Positions 50,528 to 58,400 of a DNA stretch of 64,000 bases are shown here, in pieces. Below the pieces are notes generated by a model. The model was given only the letters and a program-made list of their open reading frames with translations. It was not told the origin of the DNA and made no database searches. How positions within the stretch are numbered: the first letter of the stretch is position 1; each line of letters starts with the position of its first letter. The stretch lies in contig JAJPGY010000039.1 of NCBI GenBank assembly GCA_021325555.1, positions 62,001-126,000 of the forward strand. The letters are read 5' to 3'. The translations under genes were made by a program, and so were the position numbers. This stretch comes from Pseudomonadota bacterium. Its GTDB lineage: Bacteria > Cyanobacteriota > Vampirovibrionia > Obscuribacterales > Obscuribacteraceae.

Positions 50528-50868
50528 CTGCCTGTAGGAAAATTGTAGGGAGATTGTTTGATCCGTGTAGGCAACCTGTCCGGACGCTTTATAGCCCGGG
50601 AAGACAAGCAGCGGTCCTTGAACAGCGCATGAACAGATTACCTACAGGGGGATTGCCGCGCTGGAGAGTTGTCCGGCGGTTATCTACAGAAATTCGGGCA
50701 GCCTCCTTCTACTCTATGAATGAATTAAGAGAACTGTCAGAGCAGAACAAGCAAAGGATGGCTTGGCAGCTTGCAATTCGCGCGTTAGCAGGTTAGTCTT
50801 TAGCGGAAAGATTCTCGTATGGCTCAGCATATATCGGGCCGTGGCCGTTGCTCTTCGAGGAATGAGAT
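50528..50868. other. Probable replication origin (oriC) with variant DnaA boxes
   Basis: Five 9-mers share CCTACA or CTACA: TTTCCTACA, CTCCCTACA and TTGCCTACA on the minus strand (50541-50533, 50552-50544, 50574-50566), and TTACCTACA and TTATCTACA on the plus strand (50638-50646, 50680-50688). They lie within 156 bases. The last differs from the consensus TTATCCACA at one position. All five have T where the consensus has the second C. A moderately AT-rich stretch (about 50690-50770) could be the unwinding element. The position between dnaA and dnaN is a common bacterial origin site. Confidence 0.65.
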
Positions 50869-52050
50869 ATGCATTTTGCTATTCAGAAAGATGTTCTGGT
50901 CAAAGCGCTCAGAGAAGTGACAAGCGCCGTTGCCACACGCGTCGTGCAGCCGATTCTGAGCAACATCCTGGTCGAGTCGCCTGACGAGACGACCATTCGT
51001 TTTTCAGCCACGGACCTCGACCTGGCAATTCAATCCAAGTGCCCGGCGGTCGTTTATGCCGGCGGCTCGATTACCTTGCCCGGCAAGAAGCTTCTCGAGA
51101 TAGTGTCGAAGCTCCCCAATGAGCTGGTGACCTTTCAGGTCAATCAGGACACGTTCGAGGCCGCGGTCACCTGCAAGAGATCCAAGTTCACCCTGACCGG
51201 GCTCTCCGCTGAAGACTTTCCCAAGATTGTCGACACGAAGGCAGCCGAAGGGCTGCTCATGCCGTCGGACATCTTGCGCAGGGCGATCATGCAGACGTCG
51301 TTCGCGGCGGCCAGCTATGACACCAGCAACATCCTGGGCGGCGTGTATCTCCTGCTCGATAACGGGGCTTTCGAGTCCACCGCCACGGACGGCAGCAGGC
51401 TCGCCCACCGGCAAGAGACGCTGCGGGTGGCGGCGCCGGTGGCAAAGCGGGAGGACGCAGACAAAGAGATGGAGGCCAGGGCTCAAACGGCTACGCTCGA
51501 CAAGCCGCTCGGGCTCAAAGCCATCGTTCCCGCCCGCGCCTGCGGAGAGCTGGTGAAGCTCCTCGACTCACGCGAGCCGGCGGATGTGCGCATAGCCCTG
51601 GTCGGCGGGCAGATTACCTTCGAGACCGAGACCGCCTTTCTCAGCTCGCGGTTGATCAGCGGGGAGTACCCGCGCTATCACGAACTCTTTCCTACCGAGT
51701 ACAAGTACCTGGCCACCTTCAACCGGGAGGAGATCGGCGCTGCCATCGACCGCGTGGCGGTGATGTCGGACGAGCGCACGCACCTTGTGAAGCTGCATTT
51801 CGAAGGGGAGACCATGCAGATAAGCTCCAACACCCCGGATGTCGGCAGAGCTCAAGAGGAGATCTCCATGCGCTTCGAAGGGCAACCGCTTGATGTCGCC
51901 GTCAACGTCCGCTACGTGCTCGATGTCTTGCAGCGGCTGAGCGTGGACGAGGTGCAGCTGGAGATGACCGGGCCGCTGAAGCCGCTCATCTTCCGCGGCG
52001 TCGATGACCAGAGCTACAAGTACCTGCTTATGCCGGTGCAGGCCAAGTAA
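50869..52050 (+). CDS. dnaN: DNA polymerase III beta subunit (sliding clamp)
   Basis: 393 residues. The clamp forms a dimeric ring that tethers DNA polymerase III. Three clamp domains are visible: MHFAIQKDVLVKALREVTSAVATRVVQPILSNILVES (start of domain 1), MPSDILRRAIMQTSFAAASYDTSNILGGVYLLLDNGAFESTATDGSRLAHRQE (domain 2) and PTEYKYLATFNREEIGAAIDRVAVMSDERTHLVKLHF (domain 3). The end LKPLIFRGVDDQSYKYLLMPVQ is the family C-terminus (normally YVVMPMR). An insertion of about 20 residues (about 192-215: KREDADKEMEARAQTATL) lies in domain 2, longer than in E. coli. The order dnaA, origin, dnaN is conserved. Confidence 0.97.
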   Translation: MHFAIQKDVLVKALREVTSAVATRVVQPILSNILVESPDETTIRFSATDLDLAIQSKCPAVVYAGGSITLPGKKLLEIVSKLPNELVTFQVNQDTFEAAVTCKRSKFTLTGLSAEDFPKIVDTKAAEGLLMPSDILRRAIMQTSFAAASYDTSNILGGVYLLLDNGAFESTATDGSRLAHRQETLRVAAPVAKREDADKEMEARAQTATLDKPLGLKAIVPARACGELVKLLDSREPADVRIALVGGQITFETETAFLSSRLISGEYPRYHELFPTEYKYLATFNREEIGAAIDRVAVMSDERTHLVKLHFEGETMQISSNTPDVGRAQEEISMRFEGQPLDVAVNVRYVLDVLQRLSVDEVQLEMTGPLKPLIFRGVDDQSYKYLLMPVQAK

Positions 52051-52098
52051 TTGATTCGGTCGCGTTTCTTGACAGGCAAAGGCTTGTTTAGCGGCGTG

Positions 52099-52107
52099 TG
52101 ATATACT
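52099..52107 (+). promoter_or_regulatory. Extended -10 promoter of tRNA-Asp
   Basis: TG at 52099-52100 followed by one base and TATACT (52102-52107) is an extended -10 element, about 65 bases before the tRNA. An exact TTGACA lies at 52069-52074, but 27 bases away, which is too far for a normal -35. Confidence 0.4.
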
Positions 52108-52171
52108 CCGAAAGCTTTCTTCGCGACGGCGACCATCATCTGATATCATCCGTTAAGATGGTTGGCTGAGT

Positions 52172-52245
52172 GGGATCGTAGCTCAGTTGGTTAGAGCGCC
52201 TGCCTGTCACGCAGGAGGTCGCGGGTTCGAGTCCCGTCGGTCCCG
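52172..52245 (+). tRNA. tRNA-Asp (anticodon GTC)
   Basis: 74 bases fold into a complete cloverleaf. Acceptor GGGATCG pairs with CGGTCCC (one G-T pair). The D arm is GCTC...GAGC with the loop AGTTGGTTA. The anticodon stem CCTGC/GCAGG holds the loop CTGTCAC, anticodon GTC. The T arm is GCGGG TTCGAGT CCCGT, one weak end pair, with the conserved TTCGA. The discriminator base is G, as expected for tRNA-Asp. CCA is not encoded. It is a single tRNA between dnaN and the repeat protein. Confidence 0.97.
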
Positions 52246-52381
52246 GATTTTTCAGTTGCCGGTCAAATTCCGTATGGCAGAGCCAGCGTTGTCTGCCGCG
52301 CCAACGCTGGTTCTGTCTTGGCTTAAGCGGCGTACAGGCGGATCGGACCGGTGCTGTGCTGGCCTGGCGCCGGCTTAAGGG

Positions 52382-52975
52382 TCATTTATTGAGATCGTTG
52401 TTGATCTGGCTCTGCAGCTGGCTCTCTTCCGCATCGAGATGCTGTTGCTGCCCGGGCGTGAGATAGCCTCCGTTGATGCGGGCATCGCGTTGCTCCTGGC
52501 GCCGGATTGACGAATCCTCATTCATGAGCTTCCCGTAGTTGCCGTCGAGCTTGCCGTAGTCTTGACTGATCTGCCGGTTCAGTCCGGCATCGCCGCTCAA
52601 CACTTGAGCGCGTCTCGGGTGTTTATCTCCAAACGCGTCGCCCGGCGCACGGCCGTAGTCGTTTGTGATCTGCTGGTGCAGCCTGTTCTCCTCTCGATCG
52701 AGTTGCGCTTGCTGCCCGCGGGTAAGGTAGCCGCCGTTCATGCGGGCGTCACGCTGCTCCTGCTGGCGGATGCGGTTGTCCTCGCCCTGCAGCTGCCAGT
52801 AGTGGCCGCCAAGCTTGCCGTAGTCATTATTTAGTGTGCGATCGAGGCGAGCATCCCGCCTCAGGACCTGAGCCCGACGTGGATGCCACCGGCCGAAGTT
52901 GCCTGCCCAACTGGGGCTGTTGGCAGCCATCAAGCTGATGGTCATGAGCGCCAGGGCGCGACTGAATGTGTTCAT
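52382..52975 (-). CDS. Secreted protein of two tandem 80-residue repeats
   Basis: 197 residues from the ATG at 52975, with AAGGAG eight bases upstream; the frame is open to 53077. A signal peptide (TFSRALALMTISLMAANSPSWA) precedes two units of about 80 residues. Each contains HPRRAQVL, then DYGKL, then a stretch such as IRQQEQRDARMNGGYLTRGQQAQLDREENRLHQQI (unit 1) or IRRQEQRDARINGGYLTPGQQQHLDAEESQLQSQI (unit 2). The sequence is very rich in Gln, Asp, Arg and Asn and looks helical. The GGYLT-x-GQQ-x2-LD-x-EE core is related to the pattern in the small secreted protein at 24914. No function is known to me; periplasmic binding of metal or another protein is possible. Confidence 0.82.
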   Translation of the reverse strand: MNTFSRALALMTISLMAANSPSWAGNFGRWHPRRAQVLRRDARLDRTLNNDYGKLGGHYWQLQGEDNRIRQQEQRDARMNGGYLTRGQQAQLDREENRLHQQITNDYGRAPGDAFGDKHPRRAQVLSGDAGLNRQISQDYGKLDGNYGKLMNEDSSIRRQEQRDARINGGYLTPGQQQHLDAEESQLQSQINNDLNK

Positions 52976-53233
52976 CTCTTTTTCTCCTTGCGTCAGTTCA
53001 TTTATGTGAGCTCCGGAACCACTGACGGCCGGAAGTCCTACACACCTAATAACGAAACTGGTGGCGGGAAAGTTCAACGCTTTATGTAAAGCGTGGGTAA
53101 GATTCTGGGACCGCCACTGCCGGATAAAGCTGGCTGCCTGGCTTTAGATACCACATTTGATAGTATATAAAGAGAAGAAGAAAGGGCTAGAGGCGCTGTC
53201 CGGCGCACAATAGCCCTTGGAAGTCCTCCGTTT

Positions 53234-54586
53234 CTACCGGGAGAGCTGGTTTGCAGCGCCGGCAGTGTCTTTGTCGAGGTAACGCGCGCCGGACAGCCAT
53301 AGCACGCCGCCGACGGCCATCATCACCGAGACGGTCATGAAGGCGGTGTTCATGTTGCTGACGTCGGCAATGGCACCGATCACGAAGGGCGAGATCAGGT
53401 CGCCGAGCGCGTGAATGACCAGGATGTTGAGCGCGAAAGCGCTGGCCCGGATGGACGGGTGGGTGACGTTGGCCAGGATCGTGTTGCTCGGCCCGGTGTT
53501 GAAGAACAGGCAGAACATGGCCACAAACAGCAACCACCAGGCATACGGGAAGGGGGTGTTGAGCATGGCTATCCAGGCCGGGAGCGCCATGAGCATGGCC
53601 GCGCCTGAGACCAGGAAGTACGAGCCTGAGAATCTGGCCCGCAACCTGTCGCCGACGATGCCGCCTGTGAGCGTGCCGCTCAGCCCGGCAAGGACCGTGA
53701 TCCCGCCGAACATCAGGTTGACGTAGCCGAGATCGCCGGCGTGCCGGTACTCATAGATGTAAGACGGGGTCCAGAAGGCCATGCCGCCGATGGCGAAGGT
53801 CATCGCTGCCATCCCCAGCGTATCCAGGAGATAGGATGGCGTTTTGAGCGCGATCAGGTAGTCGTTGAAGCTGCCCCTGTGTTTGTGGCCGTCTTCGACG
53901 CCGTCAGCCTGCCCGACTCGCGGATCCTTCATGAGCAGGCAGATGAGGGCGAGCAGCAAGCCGGGCGGAACGAGCATGAAGAATGCCCATCGCCATCCCC
54001 AGCCAAGGGTGACGGCAACTAGCCCGCCGAAGGCGAAACCGAGCGCGGAGCCGACCGGAATGGCCATGTAGAACCAGGACATCACGGAGCCGCGCCTCTC
54101 GACAGGGTAGAGATCCGAGATGACGGCCGGAGCAAGCGGTCCGTAAGCCGCCTCGCCGATGCCGACAAAACAGCGGGCGATGATGAGCATCTGGAAGGTG
54201 AGCGCCAGACCGGAGGCGCCGCTTGCCAGGCTCCAGACGGCGACGCCGATGGCCAGGATGAGCCAGCGCCTGCTCTTGAAGAATCCGAAGATGGTCGAGA
54301 ACAGCGCATACGAGATCATGAACGCCAGCGACAGAAGGGCGATCGCCGAGTTTTCCGGGTTGTGGCCCAGGAAGCGGCCGATCCAGTCAACGAGCGTCTG
54401 AACGAATCCAGACTGCGCGTGGTGACCGGAAAAGAACTCGGCGCGGATTAGCGGCACCAGTCCGGCCAGAACATAGCGATCGATGTAGTCGAACAAGCCG
54501 ACCACGAGAAGCAGGATGAGGGTTCGGCGGGCGCCCGGTAGCGGCGCCTGCGGAGACGGTCTCAAGTGCTCGTCAGAACTTTTCAT
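53234..54586 (-). CDS. MFS transporter, Spinster-like
   Basis: 450 residues with about 12 membrane spans. The opening LLLVVGLFDYIDRYVLAGLVPLIRAEF and the segment GIGEAAYGPLAPAVISDLYPVERRGSVMSWFYMAIPVGSALGFAFGGLVA match the Spinster group of the major facilitator superfamily, whose members export lysolipids, sphingolipids or related compounds in eukaryotes. The bacterial substrates are mostly unknown. The intervening loop (about 60-85) is longer than usual (SGHHAQSGFVQTLVDWIGRFLGHNPEN). It is transcribed leftward, alone or with the gene at 54706, which ends about 120 bases upstream. Transport of lipid-derived compounds would fit the patatin genes 30 kb away but is speculation. Confidence 0.88.
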   Translation of the reverse strand: MKSSDEHLRPSPQAPLPGARRTLILLLVVGLFDYIDRYVLAGLVPLIRAEFFSGHHAQSGFVQTLVDWIGRFLGHNPENSAIALLSLAFMISYALFSTIFGFFKSRRWLILAIGVAVWSLASGASGLALTFQMLIIARCFVGIGEAAYGPLAPAVISDLYPVERRGSVMSWFYMAIPVGSALGFAFGGLVAVTLGWGWRWAFFMLVPPGLLLALICLLMKDPRVGQADGVEDGHKHRGSFNDYLIALKTPSYLLDTLGMAAMTFAIGGMAFWTPSYIYEYRHAGDLGYVNLMFGGITVLAGLSGTLTGGIVGDRLRARFSGSYFLVSGAAMLMALPAWIAMLNTPFPYAWWLLFVAMFCLFFNTGPSNTILANVTHPSIRASAFALNILVIHALGDLISPFVIGAIADVSNMNTAFMTVSVMMAVGGVLWLSGARYLDKDTAGAANQLSR

Positions 54587-54705
54587 AGGAAGTCTCCGTT
54601 AATGGGAGCCACGCGGCAGCGCAGCCGCCATCCGCGAGGGGCAGAAGACATGCCTCTTTTCCCGCAAATGGCGGCTGCCTGTGGTCCGGGCCTGCTCCGG
54701 CGGTT

Positions 54706-55122
54706 TTAGAGAAGGAACAAGGCCAGCCCGTTGATGAGAACGTGCATGAGGTTGTCGGCGATGATCATGAGCCACGTGGCCATGTACTCGGGCCTCTGTG
54801 GATCGAATCCGGTCTTGCTGCACTCTTTCCAGGGCTTCGGCCGCTCGAGCCCGAGCCAGTTTTTGGCCCAGCAGACGTGGCGGGCGAGCCGGTAGTGGTC
54901 GATGAGGATGTGCGAGCCGACGATCACCGCAAGCGCGGCAACGGACGGATGAAGGATGAGGACGAACGGGATGGCGTACACCAGCCCGTGCACGGCGGCA
55001 GGCAGCCAGGCTTTTGTTTTGCCCTCCGCCATCCAGCCGGACTGGAGCAGGTAATCACCGATCATGTGAGCGATCAACTGGGCCACGGTAATGGTGCTTA
55101 TGAATGCGAGGATGTGATGCAT
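54706..55122 (-). CDS. DUF3307-type membrane protein
   Basis: 138 residues. The pattern LIAHMIGDYLLQSGWMAEGKTKAWLPAAVHGLVYAIPFVLIL (about 15-56) with H, D, Q and a later HILIDHYRLARHV (about 91-103) matches the DUF3307 membrane family, where conserved His and Asp residues lie near the membrane. Three or four spans: about 3-27, 40-58, 62-82 and 116-137. A soluble loop (WAKNWLGLERPKPWKECSKTGFDPQRPEY) separates the last spans. It may form a transcription unit with the MFS gene downstream. Function is unknown. The family is often phage- or plasmid-linked but nothing here suggests mobility. Confidence 0.75.
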   Translation of the reverse strand: MHHILAFISTITVAQLIAHMIGDYLLQSGWMAEGKTKAWLPAAVHGLVYAIPFVLILHPSVAALAVIVGSHILIDHYRLARHVCWAKNWLGLERPKPWKECSKTGFDPQRPEYMATWLMIIADNLMHVLINGLALFLL

Positions 55123-55176
55123 CGGCCTTCCTCCAGAATCTTGTAATTGCTTACGTCTTGGTGAATGAACTTGCAG

Positions 55177-55229
55177 CAGCGATAAGGCGTAAGGGCGCAG
55201 CCGTGCGGCGCCCCTACGCCTTATCGCTG
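55177..55229. repeat. Long hairpin, 15 + 6 pairs
   Basis: CAGCGATAAGGCGTA (55177-55191) pairs perfectly with TACGCCTTATCGCTG (55215-55229). After one mismatch, GGGCGC (55193-55198) pairs with GCGCCC (55208-55213), leaving a nine-base loop. It lies between the genes at 54706 and 55388. No T tract is adjacent, so it may be a 3'-end stabiliser, a weak terminator or a repeat element. Confidence 0.7.
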
Positions 55230-55296
55230 GCTCCTCATATGCGATCGGTTCGCCGGCAGATCACCTGCTTCGCGATGGCTCGTGGGACGATGAGAA

Positions 55297-55335
55297 GCGA
55301 GGCGGAGGATTCCGAGGAGGAATCCTCCGCCTCGC
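55297..55335 (-). terminator. Perfect 17-bp hairpin after the glutamate-synthase-like gene
   Basis: GCGAGGCGGAGGATTCC (55297-55313) and GGAATCCTCCGCCTCGC (55319-55335) pair perfectly around GAGGA, 52 bases beyond the stop at 55388. The minus strand then reads TTCTC, only weakly T-rich. The core GCGGAGGATTCCG-N2-GAGGAATCC also occurs in the hairpin after topA (29376-29398). Confidence 0.65.
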
Positions 55336-55387
55336 GTAGCGCTTCAGGCACGGCGGGTCTAAGCTCGTATCGGTAACGGAGCGCGTC

Positions 55388-57448
55388 TCAATACCCGCCG
55401 TGCTTAATCTGAATGAGCTTCGGCCCGAAGCGGTCGTTGTGCTCCGGGTCGTCGGCCGGCATGGCACCGAGGACGACGTTACGTTTGCCTTCGGAGCCGT
55501 CCGGGTAGGGGTGGATCTCCGCCATCACCTTTTCCACCATGGGCGAAACGACGACGGTGAGATGGTGGCGGGTCAGCTCCCACGGCGTTGCCACGCCGAC
55601 GGACTTCAGCACCATGAGCAGCTCGCGCTGAAGCACCAGGTTGTAGTTGGCCACCTTGACGTACTTGTCCTCTGGGTCGAGCCCGCGGCGCAGGCGGGGG
55701 TCCTGCGTGGCCACACCCACCGGGCAGGTGTTGGTGTGGCAGCGGCGCGCCATGATGCAGCCTTCGGCAATCATGTTGCCGCGGGCGATGTTCACCATGT
55801 CCACGCCCATGGCCAGTGCAATCGCCACATCGCTGCCCTTGGCGATCTGTCCGGAGCCGATGAGCACCACCTGGTCGCGAACGCCCTCCTCCCGCAGGAT
55901 CGTGTCGACCTCGGGAATGGCGTGCAGGATTGGCAGGCCCATCGTATCGGCAAGAGCGACGGGAGCAGCGCCGGTTCCGCCCTCGCCACCATCTATGGTG
56001 ATGAAGTCGGGGCCTTCGCCTGTCTCCTTCATGAGGCGAGCGATGTCGCGAATGTCCCTTTCCTGACCGACGACGATCTTGATGCCCACAGGTTTGCCGG
56101 TGAGCTCCTGCAGCATCATGATGAACTTGAACATGGAGCGGACGTCGTGGAACTCGTCCCAGGCGTTGGGCGAGTAGCAGTCCCTGTCCATGGGGATGCC
56201 GCGCCATTCGGCCAGCTCCGCCGTGATCTTCTCCTTGGGCAGCTTGCCGCCCTGCCCCGGCTTGGCGCCCTGGGCCAGCTTTATCTCGAAGGCGACGATC
56301 TGGTCGCTTTCGGCGACCTGCTTTACCTTCTCCAGGTCGAGCTGGCTCGTCCACCGCTTGCGGAACTCCCGGCCAGAGGCGGTATCCACCGGGTCCAGGA
56401 AGAACTTGCGGTAGCCAAACTTGGCGGGTCCGATCTGGGCGACGATGCGCCCGCCGCCAACAATTTCTCGCACGGGTTGAGCCGGCGCGGGCAGGCGACC
56501 GAGCGAGAAGTAGTGGCGGGCAAGCCCGCGCCAGTAAGAAAGCCTGGTCTTTACCGGGATGCGCCGCACCACGCCGTTCAGGTGATAGGGGGTGAGCCCG
56601 CCTTCACCGGTGACCATGTGGATGTTTGCTTCGCGGGCGCCGCTGGACAGTGCCATCACGGCCTCGGCCGAGAGCGCTCCCCAGCTCATGCCGGAGATGT
56701 TGATCGGCCAGGGGCAGTAATAAGGCTTGCGCCGCTTGCTGCCGATTACCAGCGGCGGCAGCCTGTTGCCGCGGGAGATCGCCTCGGGAATCGGATACAA
56801 GGACGGCAGCAGGTGGATCTCGCCGACGTCCCGGTAGCGCCTGACGGTGCCGAAGCCGAGGTTGTTGTTGATCCCTTTGGCTGAGCGGTAGATGTACTTG
56901 CGCGTCTCGCGATCGTAGGGGCGCTCCTCGGTGTCGCTCATGAACCAGTACTGGCGCAGCTCGTCTCCTACGAGCTCGAAGCCGTAGCGGAACCAGCCGA
57001 TGAGCGGGAAGTTGCGCCTTATGGCATGCTTTCTCTGCAGGTAGTGGTCGTCGACCCCCACCTGTAAGAGAAAGGCCAGCAGGGCAAAAACGACGCCAAC
57101 AACCGGGGTCCAGTAATGCCACCCGACCCACCAGGCGGCAAACGTGCCGGTGAGGGCCAGTGGCAGCAAGACGTTCTTGCGCTGCCGGAAATCGTTGATG
57201 GCGATCTGGAGCGGGAAGGCCAGCAGCGCCAGGACCAGGCCGACCTGCGGCCCGCCGAAATGCCAGCCGAGCACTCCGGACAGGATCGTTCCGGTCAGGA
57301 TGGCGTGCCTGTTTTTGCGGAGATCGCGAATGCCGAGGAAGACCAGGGCGGCAACCAGTGTGAACACCAGCGCCACCGGGTTGCCCCCGATGAGATAGCC
57401 GACCAGCCCTGCAAGCAGGGAGGCGGCGGCGATGAGCACGTAAAACAT
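55388..57448 (-). CDS. Membrane-anchored FMN-binding glutamate synthase-like protein
   Basis: 686 residues. The first 140 residues hold about five or six spans built from a repeated unit (LVAALVFLGIRDLRKNRH, LLAFPLQIAINDFRQRKN, LLAFLLQVGVDDHYLQRKH). The rest is the FMN-binding glutamate synthase domain: ISGMSWGALSAEAVMALSSGAREANIHMVTGEGGLTPYHL, VGIKIVVGQERDIRDIARLMKETGEGPDFITIDGGEGGTGAAPVALAD, IALAMGVDMVNIARGNMIAEGCIMARRCHTNTCPVGVATQDP (the Cys-x5-Cys-x4-Cys iron-sulfur site) and VVLIGSGQIAKG. The glutamine amidotransferase domain of GltB is missing, as in archaeal-type short GltS proteins. The next gene upstream (57576) encodes a class I amidotransferase-like hydrolase. The reaction and electron donor are unknown. 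Confidence 0.9.
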   Translation of the reverse strand: MFYVLIAAASLLAGLVGYLIGGNPVALVFTLVAALVFLGIRDLRKNRHAILTGTILSGVLGWHFGGPQVGLVLALLAFPLQIAINDFRQRKNVLLPLALTGTFAAWWVGWHYWTPVVGVVFALLAFLLQVGVDDHYLQRKHAIRRNFPLIGWFRYGFELVGDELRQYWFMSDTEERPYDRETRKYIYRSAKGINNNLGFGTVRRYRDVGEIHLLPSLYPIPEAISRGNRLPPLVIGSKRRKPYYCPWPINISGMSWGALSAEAVMALSSGAREANIHMVTGEGGLTPYHLNGVVRRIPVKTRLSYWRGLARHYFSLGRLPAPAQPVREIVGGGRIVAQIGPAKFGYRKFFLDPVDTASGREFRKRWTSQLDLEKVKQVAESDQIVAFEIKLAQGAKPGQGGKLPKEKITAELAEWRGIPMDRDCYSPNAWDEFHDVRSMFKFIMMLQELTGKPVGIKIVVGQERDIRDIARLMKETGEGPDFITIDGGEGGTGAAPVALADTMGLPILHAIPEVDTILREEGVRDQVVLIGSGQIAKGSDVAIALAMGVDMVNIARGNMIAEGCIMARRCHTNTCPVGVATQDPRLRRGLDPEDKYVKVANYNLVLQRELLMVLKSVGVATPWELTRHHLTVVVSPMVEKVMAEIHPYPDGSEGKRNVVLGAMPADDPEHNDRFGPKLIQIKHGGY

Positions 57449-57575
57449 ATCCGAGAGCTCCTTTCGCGCCGGAATTTGAGCGGCCGGGTGAGCGGCCGCC
57501 CGGGCGCGGGAACGCGGTTGTGGCCACCGGCGATGGCAAGAGCCGCGTCGTCTGGGGACCTGAACGGAAAGAGGT

Positions 57576-58283
57576 TTATCTCCTCCGATTGCCGGCGGCT
57601 TTGATGAAGGCGCGGAACAGCGCCTGGTTGCCGGCCACGTCGCGTTCGGGGTGCCACTGGACGGCTAACACGAATTCGCGGCCGGTGTGCTCCACCGCCT
57701 CGACGATGCCGTCGGGGGCCCAGGCGACCACCTGCAGGTTCCTGCCGGGCAGGCGAATCGACTGGTGGTGCGAGCTGACGACAGATGGGAGCCGCAGGCA
57801 GCGGTAAATCTTCGCCAGCCTGGAGCCCGCCTTCAGCGAGACCGGATGCGTGGCTGGTGATCCCTCGCCCTTGTGCGGCAGGTGATCGCCGTCCAGCTGG
57901 CTGGGGATGTCGTAATAGAGGGTGCCGCCGAGCACGATGTTGAGGAGCTGGCAACCGCCGCAGATGCACAGGATCGGCAGCTTTCGCCTGGTCAGCGCCC
58001 GTTTCATGAGGCGGATGTCGAACTCCTGGCGATCCGGGTGCAGCGGGTTCACCAGGGAAGAAGGCTCTTCGCCGTAGAGCTGCGACGAGTAGTCGCGCCC
58101 GCCGATAAAGACAAGCCCGTCGAGCTGCTTGAGAACCCGCCCGAGAGCAGCCGTGCCCATCGGCGGAATGAGGACAGGCACGCCGCCGCAGGCGAGAACC
58201 GCCTCGTAGTAGCTGCGCGCGATCCGTGCTTCCGCCGGGTTGCTGGCGTTGACGTCGATGTTGAGCCCGATAAGCGGTTTCAT
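57576..58283 (-). CDS. Class I glutamine amidotransferase-like gamma-glutamyl hydrolase (peptidase C26)
   Basis: 235 residues. It belongs to the PuuD-like group that hydrolyses gamma-glutamyl bonds such as gamma-glutamyl-GABA. MKPLIGLNIDVNASNPAEARIARSYYEAVLACGGVPVLIPPM is the family N-terminus. LPILCICGGCQLLNIVLGGTLYYDI holds the nucleophile Cys in GGCQ (about 107). VVSSHHQSIRLPG follows, and FVLAVQWHPERD carries the catalytic His and Glu. It lies 127 bases upstream of the glutamate-synthase-like gene on the same strand and 117 bases after the M1 peptidase, so all three may be co-transcribed. It could supply glutamate or ammonia to the neighbour or act in polyamine or glutathione breakdown. 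Confidence 0.9.
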   Translation of the reverse strand: MKPLIGLNIDVNASNPAEARIARSYYEAVLACGGVPVLIPPMGTAALGRVLKQLDGLVFIGGRDYSSQLYGEEPSSLVNPLHPDRQEFDIRLMKRALTRRKLPILCICGGCQLLNIVLGGTLYYDIPSQLDGDHLPHKGEGSPATHPVSLKAGSRLAKIYRCLRLPSVVSSHHQSIRLPGRNLQVVAWAPDGIVEAVEHTGREFVLAVQWHPERDVAGNQALFRAFIKAAGNRRR

Positions 58284-58400
58284 TTGGATTTCTCCTGCAG
58301 GCGGTTGCCCGGCAACGGCCGGGCAGCCGCGGACACCGGAGGAGGGCCGCCGCCGGCAGCGGCGACCCCCCTCAGCGTAGTTGAGCGATCAGGCGGGGCT

